Positions 10,401 to 22,400 of a stretch of 25,809 nucleotides of DNA are shown here, piece after piece. Both the position numbers and the translations under genes were made by a program. Below the pieces are notes generated by a model. It ran no database searches. It was not told where the DNA came from and worked only from the letters and a program-made list of their open reading frames with translations. The stretch's first letter is position 1. Each line of letters starts with the position of its first letter. Source of the stretch: Saccoglossus kowalevskii (taxonomy: Eukaryota > Hemichordata > Enteropneusta > Harrimaniidae); the NCBI RefSeq assembly GCF_000003605.2, contig NW_003142822.1, positions 52,768 to 78,576 of the forward strand. The letters run 5' to 3'.

Positions 10401-13400
10401 GGAGACTTCAAAATCCTCAAAAGTCTACAATGGTGGTGAAAGGTTCAATGGTGACATTAACAAATCCCTCATGAAATGAAATTTACAAACATGTACACAC
10501 ACTCTAGAGGGCGCTTCGCTGATTCCTGGCGTCCATTGTGAATGGCAAATAAGTAACAAGTAATCGCCATATTGTTCCACTGGGCCAGAATTTCGTCTCT
10601 GGATTCATGTTACTAAGTGACTGCTTAGACTTGATATTTGAGATAGTTCTTGCATTTCTCGCTATTTATAGGCAGTAGGGGGTAACAAATGAAATTTTTT
10701 TTTTTTTATATTTGTGAAACTGTTGCGAGAAAAACATGAACATAAACCAAGTCAGGTAACCAAGGGAAATAGAACAAAAAATGAAAACGTGGTGGACCAA
10801 TGAGAATGCCGGAACCATTACTATTTACCAGCCTCTTGTGGCTTGGTGCACCATGACATTTGAGGCGGGAACCAGCCAACATACTGCCTCCAGAAAGTGC
10901 TGTCACAAGTTCACATACTGCCTCTAGAGGGTGCTGTCACAAGTTCACATACTGCCTCTAGAGGGTGCTGTCTCGGTTGACCTACCGGTACTACCTCTAG
11001 AGGTCAATGTCTCATATTCATCATATTTGAGAAGTTGTTGTCTCAAGTTCACCTACTGCCTCAAGGGTGATGTCTTGCATCCACAATTAGCTCCATAGAG
11101 CACTGTCTTGCACACACAAGTTGTTCTCAAGGGCACTGCCTTTAAACATGTAGTTAATGTAACACTAAATCATCTACTGTATTGGCTCTATTACTAGTGC
11201 ATACGTAGATTTTTTCTATGGTCAAATAAGTAATATTTTATTGATTTAGTACACAGCCAATTCAATTTTTTTTGCAATTGCATATGTGCTTCTATTAGAG
11301 ACATGCTTCTAATAGAGGTAATACAGTACATCAAACTAAAGCTAAAGGATGGTGATGTGAAGATGGACCCCAAAAGGTTAATTATTCATTGGGTTTTGGT
11401 TTTAGTTTGGCTTATTTCGCTGACTAGAAAATGCGCCAAATTAAAACCCAGTGAATATGTAAAATATAGCATAGAACACATTATCTGAATGATAAAACCG
11501 TGAATTTAAAACCCACTGAATATGCCTGAAATGGTAAATCAGTGAAATTTAAATCCAGTGAAAATTAGTCATTTTACAGTATCACATCTCATTCAAAGAA
11601 GAGGTTTAATTTACATTTTGAATGGTTGCCATGGAAACAACCCATATTGACTTAAAAGAGAAACTAACATAATAAATAGGTTAGAAGTTCAATTATGTAT
11701 TTAAATTTGCAGAAAGTTTATTTTAGTTACTTGTTGGGAGGGGGGGGTATGGCGAAACACAAATACCATGGCAAAAACAGGGTGTTTATTAGGTCAATGC
11801 ACACCATGACAAGTATTTACCGATAGTTATGAGATGACTGTTAAGGTTGAGATTCTAGTACTTTTGTATTATTACATAATAATAATGATAACATTTTCTT
11901 TAGCGATGTGCACTGCATGATATACATGATCATATACATGATATGAAAAAATAAAAAAAAATAAAAGTTTTCAAAGTTTAAAAATAACTATTGAAGGACA
12001 ATCAGCAATGCTCGCATCTGATTCATGTACGTATCATAGTGAACTACAGGGTTGCTTTCAACCACTTATTCAGTAGATCAATCATGCATCTACACAGCTC
12101 ACCAAACAGAAAATCTATGTTTTGAATTCAGTGTGTTGCAACTCCAAAAAATGTTTAAATAGTGAGGGAAAAGTTGTACTTTCCACTTGAATCATGTGAC
12201 AACACTCCCGTTTTGAAAAACTTTTCCCTTAACCGTAAAATCTGTATTAGACGCCGCATCCCTAATAGAAGTCACACCCATTATTTTTGAATAAATGAGA
12301 ACCAAAAATTCATCATCTCTTGTATGTGTAGATGCTCTAATAGAAGCTGTATCCCCTCAGTTGCATTGTACCATTTTAATAGAAGCAGTGGTTTTAAATA
12401 CAGATTTCACAGTACTATTAAAATGGCATTGCTGAGAAGAAAAAAAACTAGTGAGCAGGGACTGTTTGAAACAAAGAAAACAATACTTTCTGTAAATGCT
12501 GACAAAGCATGTTGACTAAGCATGTTGACTAAGCATGTTGACTAAGCATGCTGACTAAGCATGCTGACAAAGCATGCTGACAAAGCATGCTGACAAAGCA
12601 TGCTGACAAAGCATGCTGACTAAGCATGCTGACTAAGCATGCTGACTAAGCATGCTGACTAAGCATGCTGATTAAGCATGTTGACTAAGCATGTTGACAA
12701 GGCATGTTGACTAAGCATGTTGACAAGGCATGTTGACTAAGCATGTTGACTAAGCATGTTGACTAAGCATGCTGACTAAGCATGTTGACTAAGCATGTTG
12801 ACAAGGCATGTTGACTAAGCATGTTGACAAGGCATGTTGACTAAGCATGTTGACTAAGCATGTTGACTAAGCATGTTGACTAAGCATGTCGAGCGAAAAC
12901 TGTCCGCTATCAAAGCAAACTGTTAGAACAATAGAGACAAGCTCAAAAGAAATACTACTAAAATTGTCATTCAATTTGAATAGATTGTCAAACTGTCCAA
13001 AAAATGCACTTAACAAATTATAAGTTTTACAAGTGATAATGTGACTAGATTCAACAAGATTCCAGCAAGGAAGCCACAGCTTTTAGCTGCAACTGAAATG
13101 AAGATTAACCCACATAAATTATGAAGACACAAAAAATATCTGTATTTAAAATGTACTAGTACTCAAGATAAAATTTAAATTTTTAGACATTTCACAAACT
13201 TGAAATATAATTTAGTGAATTTCCAGGGCAATTAAAAATGGGATGTTATTTTCCATAATACATTGCATATATGTGCAATAAAATGCTCAGTAGTTTTATT
13301 CTGCCAAGCTCACACATATAAAAACAAAAGTTGAAATTTTTGAATAAATTGCAGCAAATTCAAGCAAATACCATGAATGAGCATAGTCACCACACAACAC

Positions 13401-16400
13401 AGGCAAGGTAATAACATGAAAAAAAAAAAACTGTGGCAAAATTAGCATACAAGACACACACTATAATATTTTTTTATTCAGAGTTATTTATGCAATAGTT
13501 CTACTGTCAACACTACATCGTTTCACTATTTTGTGTGTAGAAACAAGCAATATTTTATGTGAGGTTGACGTAAGCAGACACTCGTGAGTACCACCAGAGT
13601 AGTATCAATACAAAACTTACAAGTTTACTGACGTCAACCTTGATTACTTATAAATATATTGCCTTTAGGTTTCGATCACACTTCAACACTGAATGACTTA
13701 TTCAGGGTGAATTTGGGAAAGTTGACGTTGGTATTAAAAGATTTAAGATAGTGAGTATCATCAATACCGAGATTATGAGATACAAACACATATTTCAGTA
13801 GTTTACATGTAAAAGTCTTTTTGATGTAAATGTAAAAAATATATTTATTATGTACATCAATGATCACAAGTGTCAAATTAATGATTAGAGAATGATTCTT
13901 GTAAAAAACTTACCCCCTTTTCTCCTTCTCCTTGCCATTCCAACCGATTTGGAAAAAGATAGAAATACCTCTTTTGCCATGCAGTCAAGAATGGACCTCC
14001 TAATTTTAGCATTTGCCCATGCATAATACAATCTTTACCCAATGCATATTCTGAAAAAAATCACAAAACACAAACAAACACATTTTATTCTTAACTTTCA
14101 GATTGTTCATATTTAAGATTATTTAAATGTTGGACACATTATGTTTAGTCTAGTTTCAGCAATGCGACAGCAATCTTTGCACGACTGAGGTTGAAACAAG
14201 ATAACACATTTTTGTAAACAGCGCCACCTAAAGTCAATTAGATGAAGTACTTTGTTTTTCGAAATAAGTGTGTTTTCTAATCTTGACACAGGGCATTTGG
14301 TGGCACTGAAACTAATTTATAAATTAATTAATTTATTAACTATTTTAATAATTTTGTAGGGATCCTGAATCAAAATGTAATCCCCAAAATTCAAATTGAC
14401 TCAGCTTGTTGACACTGGGGAGGTCTTCAAAAAAAATATAAAATTGCACAAAAGCACAAACAAAAATTCTGTAGCCCCTAATTTACTATGTACAATGTAC
14501 AATGTTAATTTTATTTTACAATATTACAAATTCTCCAGAATATAGTAAGATGTTTTTCAAAGATCATTATATAAATATATGATTTTCTGTTGCATTAATT
14601 ACGTGCCAATGAAATAGCATAACTAGCTGTATAACAGCAGATTTTTGTGCACCAGTGGAATGTCACATTGGCTTAGAGGCTGCACTAATTAACATTATAA
14701 TAAACAAACTAACAATCCATATACATGTATAACACTGCTGAATTTCAAGTTCATCTCCAAGATAATTTCCTGGTGCTATGGGTAAACACCTGGTCACCAG
14801 TTGAAACAAAGGACCTACAAAAACAAAATTTGTTAAAAAACAAACAATGAAGCATAAAGACTTGCCTCCCTCGTCAGGTTGCATGTTTTTCTTTGACTTC
14901 TTTTTAGCTTCAGCAGTGTCTGTAGCATGATTAATGGCTTCATACACAGTCTCCGCAATTTCTTGTTGCCATCTTTCAGATATCACCAGTGGGAAATTTT
15001 TGTAAAGTTCTTGATCAGCCTCTGTAAGCTGAAAAAATAATTTGTATTGTTTACTTCTTAAATGATTCTCAGGTGTAGATTCTATGGGTGACAACTTTGT
15101 CATTCTTTACAACATGATCGGAGGAAAACAAATTAATGGCTAATGTCATGACAGAAACTAGATCTAATTCTGCTACTTTTTTTTTCTACAAAAGGGTGGA
15201 TGGATATACTCTGCGAAGTGGTAATGCAACATAGTTTAAAACCACAGATGCCAAGCATGATCCTAATACAGGGGTTTTTATGGAAAAAAAATGCATAAGC
15301 TGCGCCACCAAGTGGATAATTCTAAAGTTAAAAGGAGCATTCTATGGCTTCCTTGGGGCAAAAATTACGATTAGACAGGTCACAGTTGTAGACTGGGGCC
15401 ACGTGTGATCCCTGATCAATCAAAATTTTATGGTTGCGAGAGGATCTGCTACCCTGCTACTATGGCCATGGCCTGAGGGCGTTGCACATCTGTTCCCTTG
15501 TTTAAAAAAAATCCTTGCTAATAGACATTTGAGGGCACTGTAAACAGCAGATCCATAGGGTAACCAAAGACAGCTTAGAATGAACTGTGTGCTTCAGAGT
15601 ATTGGAGACATATTAAAAAAATCAATTCAAAATTTACTTTTCAAACAAGAAGCTTAGCAACTAATTTTGTCTGCTATTTGAGATGCACAATGTGAAAACA
15701 ATGTTATCCACATTGTTGAAGTTTATAATACTTACAAGAACAGAAATATGATTTTACATCTGTGGATTTCAGTCTAAGTTTATTCTAGAGCACCTCTACC
15801 ACAAGTTTAATTTAAATCTGATTTTTTGAGATATCAGAAATTGGCTCATAATAATTAAATAATCAATATGCAAGTTTTAGATCATTAAACTACATGTAAT
15901 CATGTCTGTTAATTACCCTGGAGCATCTATGAACCAATTTTCAATAAAATCAGGTCTTTAGCACTTCATATACCAATTCTCATTGAAAATGCAATAATTG
16001 GTTTTTAAGTATTAGGTAGAAATTAGGTAATTATTATGCAAATGGACAAATCTGACAGAGGTCTCCCCAAATTATCTGTATACCAAGTATCAAAGCTGGT
16101 AGTTTTCAAGAAGAAGTCAAAAACTGTTAGCAATTGTTGGTGAACGGACAATGACACACAATCATTTAATGAACAGCTCCAACTCAGCAGAGCTAACAAA
16201 TAGCATATATTAATTGCATGCAAATATGACAGGAAATGAATTTTTGTTCAACACAAATTGAATTTACAGCTGAACATTTGTTGTGTACATGTGCTTACCA
16301 TACAATGCACATATTCATTTTGTAGGTCATTTTAGTTTATTATTAAATAGAACTAAGAAATATGAAAACAATCAGCCAAAAAGCAGCTGATGTCTCTAAG

Positions 16401-19400
16401 GCCAGACTTTTATTATACTTGTTTCGCGAACCCGCCGAATGAACAGGAGGTGAAAATTAAATAAAAAATAAAATTTTATTTCAGCATAATTTCTCGTGCA
16501 AAGACTTGTAAGCGCAAAGAAATGCTAAAAAAATATTATTTTTATCTTCATTTTTTTTACCGCCCGCCGCATAACAAATCCAAGTCGCATTTTCGTGGGA
16601 GTATCATGATCAAAGTACCGAAGTCTCGCGCAGATGAGAAACAATGTTATACATGGAATAAAATTTTATTTCATTTCTTCTCTTGATCAATGATCTCACT
16701 TACAATTCTTTGAGAATCACACAAATCTAATGAGGGAAAAAATTATTTTTTTTTTTCCCCCTCCTCAAAAAAATTGTCTTATAAAAACTTGAGAAACAAG
16801 GAATAAAAAAATTCTGGCCTAACAATCTTCCTGTAATAAATAAAACTGTGTTACATACATGTATGCTTTGTGGTATAACCGACATGAACATTAATGATTT
16901 AACAAACTCAGGGTAATATATCATGTTAGGTGGCCTATACATCTATTGATAATATCAAGACCATGCAACATCACACATGCTCAATGTAATATGATTCACT
17001 TTTATGGCAGTCAAAATTCAGAATTATTATTAAAAAAAAATTGAATTAGTAGAAATTATTTCTTTCACAAAAACTATAAACTTACTGGTGAAGTATGGTC
17101 AGAAACCATATGATTACAAAGAAATTGCAGTACAATAAGGAACAATACGATTACAAATGAAATAGATAGTATGCTGTCAAAGCAGGTAAATAATTCAGTT
17201 CACAATTGTTGTATCTACTTGACACAACTCTCAATGTACCTATGAGTAGGAGTATAAACTGACACATGTAATGAATTACAACAACACACCAGCTGTGCCC
17301 ACAATGGAAATGTGCTTTCAACAGTCAAAAAAATAAAATAAAAACATTAATTACTGATTCAATACTACTCAAGCACAAAAAAAAACGTTACTATAAAAAG
17401 TGAATGACTTCCCAGTTATTTAACAAGACATACAAATGCAGTACGTGATGACTCTGCCTGGATTGCTAATTCAGGGTTACGACCTTTTTCCCTATGCTGG
17501 CGGTTTTATCCTTAGCTATCAGAAACACTTGCAATGTGGAGATTATCTGCCATGATTTTAAGATGAATACTAGTGCAGTTAGGATGATTTTATCTTTACC
17601 TTTATACCCTTTGTATCCTCCTCATCAAATGAACCAATATCAAAGGCATCAGCAGCATTCACTTCCCCTCGGGGAGGGATCAATGGTGGAGGATACTACA
17701 AAATTAAAAATAACAACTCATTTAAGTCGTTTAGAATTCTAATTATTATAAAAATTCACTTTTTGATAAACTGTTTTTTTTTCTTTTTCTGGTAAATATC
17801 CATGTGTGAATAGATCAAAGGTCAAAGTTTATTGATGATAAACCAATAATGTTTTGAATGTCAAAAGTTTTAAAATATATAACCAAATATATTAAGGAGT
17901 ATAAAATCAGTTTACTACAAACATTGACAACTTTTATAACTGTTTTCAAAATCTGCTAATTCCCAATATTGAAATTTTGCCATAGAATGAGAACACAGAA
18001 TTTAATATTGTCACAACTGCATATTCATGATTAAAAATTGGATTATGATTATAAATAAACTAAAAAAAAAACATGTTTCTTTGATGAAACAATGAAATAC
18101 ACAAGTACCACTTAGTATTTTGGTTGGAACATTTGCATGTTTTTTAGTGTTTTTTTCTGTTTCCAACATCAAAAGAAAAGCAACATTTTTAGAATATGAT
18201 AAATCTTAATTCAGTTTGATTTACAACATGCATCATCAAACAAGATTATTAAAAAATAATAACTTTTTTTAAAAAACCGTATTGGATCTTTTATTAGATG
18301 GCCTACCTTTTGTAAGTGTACTTGTTGCCAGTCAATACCTTTGAAAAATGGATGTTCTTTTACTTCACTTGCCCTAATATAAAAGATCAGATTAAGACCT
18401 TAAACAATTAAACAATTAAATAACAAATTGATTAAAACCCAGCTTTGATGTGATAAAACATAGCAAAATGATTAAAACCTTGCCCTAATGTGATAAAACA
18501 TAGCAAAACGATTAAAATCCAGCTTTGATGTGATAAAACATAGCAAAACAATTAAAACCTTGCCATAATGTGATAAAACATAGCAAAACCTTGCCCTAAT
18601 GTGATAAAACATAGCAAAACAATTAAAACCCAGCTTTGATGTGATAAAACATAGCAAAACAATTAAAACCCAGCTTTGATGTGATAAAACATAGCAAAAC
18701 GATTAAAACCTCGCCCTAATGTGATAAAACATAGCAAAACGATTAAAACCTTGCCCTAGTGTGATAAAACATAGCAAAACGATTTAAACCCAGCTTTGAT
18801 GTGATAAAACATAGCAAAACAATTAAAACCTCGCCCTAATGTGATAAAACATAGCAAAACAATTGAAACCTTGTCCTGACGTTATAAAACATAGCAAAAC
18901 AATTAAAACCTTGTCCTAATGTTATAAAACATAGCAAAACAATAGAAACCTTGCCCTAATGTGATAAAACATAGCAAAACAATTGAAACCTTGCCCTGAC
19001 GTTATAAAACATAGCAAAACAATTGAAACCTCGCCCTTATCTGATAAACATAGCAAAACAATTAAAACCTTACCCTAATGTGATAAAACATCGCAAAACA
19101 ATTGAAACCTTGCCCTTATCTGATAAACATAGCAAAACAATTAAAACCTTGCCCTTATCTGATAAACATAGCAAAACAATTAAAACCTTGCCCTTATCTG
19201 ATAAAACATAGCAAAACAATTAAAACCTTACCCTAATGTGATAAAACATCGCAAAACAATTGAAATCTTGCCCTAATGTGATAAAACATCGCAAAACAAT
19301 TGAAACCTTGCCCTTATCTGATAAACATAGCAAAATGATTAAAACATTGCCCTATAATAAAACATAGCAAAACAATTGAAACCTTGCCCTAATGTGATAA

Positions 19401-22400
19401 AACATAGCAAAACAATTAAAACCTTGCCCTTATCTGATAAACATAGCAAAACAATTAAAACCTTGCCCTTATCTGATAAACATAGCAAAACAATTAAAAC
19501 CTTGCCCTTATCTGATAAACATAGCAAAACAATTAAAACATTGCCCTTATTTGATAAACATAGCAAATTAAAACCTTACCCTAATGTGATAAAACATCGC
19601 AAAACAATTGAAACCTTGCCCTAATGTGATAAAACATCGCAAAACAATTGAAACCTTGCCCTTATCTGATAAACATAGCAAAATGATTAAAACATTGCCC
19701 TATGATAAAACATAGCAAAACAACTAAAACCTTGCCCTTATCTGATAAACATAGCAAAACAATTAAACCATGCCTGATGATAAAACATAGCAAAACAATT
19801 AAAACCTTGCCCGATGATAAAACATAGCAAAACAATTAAAACCTTGCCCTTATCTGATAAACAGCAAAACAATTGAAACCTTGCCCTAATGTGATAAAAC
19901 ATAGCAAAACAATTAAAACCTTGCCCTTATCTGATAAACATAGCAAAATGATTAAACCATGCCCGATGTTATAAAACATAGCAAAATGATTAAAACATTG
20001 CATTTATCTGATAAACATAGCAAAATGATTAAAACCTTGCCCTATAATAAAACATAGCAAAACAATTGAAACCTTGCCATGTGATAAAACATAGCAAAAC
20101 AATTAAAACCTTGCCCTAATGTGATAAATTATTTGTTTTGCTATGTTTTTATAACGTCAGGGCAAGGTTTTAATTGTTTTGCTATGTTTTATCAGATAAG
20201 GGCAAGGTTTTAATTGTTTTGCTATGTTTTATCACATTAAGGCAAGGTTTTAATTGTTTTGCTATGTTTTTAATTGTTTTGCTGTTTTATAACATCAGGA
20301 CAAGGTTTTAATTGTTTTGCTATGTTTTATAACGTCAGGGCAAGGTTTCAATTGTTTTGCTATGTTTTATCACATTAGGGCAAGGTTTTAATTGTTTTGC
20401 TATGTTTTTAATTGTTTTGCTGTGTTTTATCACATTAGGGTAAGGTTTTAATTGTTTTGCTATGTTTTATCACATTAGGGCAAGGTTTTAATTGTTTTGC
20501 TATGTTTTTAAATGTTTCGCTATGTTTTATCACATTAGGGTAAGGTTTTAATTGTTTTGCTATGTTTTATCAGATAAGGGCAAGGTTTTAATTGTTTTGC
20601 TATGTTTTATCACATTAGGGCAAGGTTTTAATTGTTTTGCTATGTTTTTAATTGTTTTTATGTTTTATCACATTAGGGCAAGGTTTCAATTGTTTTGCTA
20701 TGTTTTATAACGTCAGGGCAAGGTTTGCCCTAATGTGATAAACATAGCAAAATGATTAAAACCTTGCACAAATATGACAATACACACAGAAACATATGGC
20801 ATACTTTATGAAACATTTAGAAAACATGAACATTTACACTTACCCCCTTCCCCGACAACCCAGTCTTTCAGGTACATCCCTTCTAAGCAACCCTTCTAAC
20901 AAACCCCTCATTTCTTGCGACATAGAGTCAGGAAATTCTACATCCTATAAAGCAAAAGAAGTTCATAAGAGAGAACATGATTGAAATTGTCGCCAGCTTA
21001 TTATCCAGTAATGATCACAGCAAAATAAAAAAAGTATATGTTAGGAAGCAGAATGAGTTTATGCAGCGATTATCATTGAACAAGATTCCACAAAGAAAAC
21101 TAATAATAATCTCAGGTAAGTCATTGTAACAGTAAGCTAACGAATAGCCTTGAATCTATGTGATGTTATCCTCGATATAGCCACTTCACCCGATGCCTAG
21201 GTACGGTGCTAGTATATTTCATTTCTGAAATGTCATGCACACTATGGCATACCATAAATATCTCATAAAATAAAAGTATTGATTCCAAGCTGCACATAAT
21301 CACATGATCTCAGATGATTTCAATCAAATCTCTATGGCCAATAACTGGCATGAGATATTACTAGCATCGTACCTAGGCATTAGTGGAGCAGCATATAGTG
21401 AGTGGACTATGATCGAGATTCCAGTGTAGCTGATAATATTCATCAATGTTTCTCCCAGCAAACATAACTAGAGCAGTAGATAACTTGGGTAAAAAGTATT
21501 GTCTGCAACTGGAGTCAACAAAAGCCAAACACCGTAATGTTTGAAGGTAATAATCATCAGTGACAGAGTTGGTTAGCCAATAGGACAGCGTCAGGTCTGT
21601 GTTTTCCAATTCCATATTCTTCAAAGATTAATTTTTATGAATTATTTCATATTCTTCATACAAATTTGCCATAAGGTCACTGATGACATTCTTGATAAAG
21701 GTCTTTCATCCACTTGATTTCATTCAGATACAGAAACCATTGCGAAGGCAGTGTTTGGTATGACCAACAGACTTGTGTGAAATGTATCATGATGAGAGAG
21801 TTGTGTTATAACATAAAAGTACTCTCTCGAGTCATCCAACTGGGTTTATAGATCCATTCAAAAAATGTACAATAGATCTGAGCGGGGTCAGCCACATGCT
21901 GTTATAACTAAAAATTTAGTCTTTAGTCACAGAGTGTTCAGAATACAACAGCCACAGACAACATCTGCAATACATATGGTGACCAGGGAGCCTACTTTGT
22001 GTCAATTACAAAATTAAAATTAAAATTGTGTTAATTACAAACATTAAAAATAATTTGATATTAAATTACTTTCAGGTTGATTGATAATTTAGTGGATACA
22101 AATTTGTTATCGTCTAAACTATTTTATATCAAATTAAAAAGCTGACGAACTGGAATTTCTGTATCAGAAGCCATGACTTCTATGATAGAATGCAACAGAG
22201 GGAAAGTGGTTACTATTAGAGCATACACACATGAGAAATGGTGAATTTCTGGTTCTCCGTTGTTCAAAACGAATGGATGCTACATTGTACTTCTATTGAG
22301 GATGTAGCTTTTACAGTATATGTACATTTATTTCAATTATTAAATTTATATTTTTAATTAGCATTATGTTTGTGATTTTTTGATACACAATTTCAATTTG

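Larger units (their letters stand above)
10185..13913 (-). other. GRK intron upstream of X1
   Basis: 3729 nt. It holds a 34-bp minisatellite (10879-11130), two stretches of the CTATTAGA family (about 11283-11345 and 12243-12420), a 13-bp minisatellite (12497-12889) and a small foldback (13562-13640). I looked for further copies of the X1/X2 signature (a CCATTGT.AAAAT complement) and found none. Confidence 0.85.
18374..20843 (-). other. GRK intron (2470 nt), about 95% satellite DNA
   Basis: Donor GTAAGT at 20843 and acceptor TATATTAG at 18374. Only about 60 nt at the acceptor end and 76 nt at the donor end are outside the satellite blocks. Confidence 0.9.

Noticed and set aside
12497-12889. 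CRISPR-like or coding repeat
   Set aside because: A 13-bp minisatellite without spacers.
18472-19624. Repetitive proteins (MLCFITSK..., [13 protein letters not shown]...)
   Set aside because: Translations of the 40-bp satellite, with subtype changes and single-base length changes that shift the frame; intronic.
18433-20767. CRISPR array (regular repeats)
   Set aside because: No unique spacers; the repeat is continuous satellite within a eukaryotic intron, partly inverted.
21794-21835. Possible small hairpin (GAGAGAGT / ACTCTCTC)
   Set aside because: Short stem with a long AT-rich loop; not convincing as a miRNA precursor or regulatory structure.
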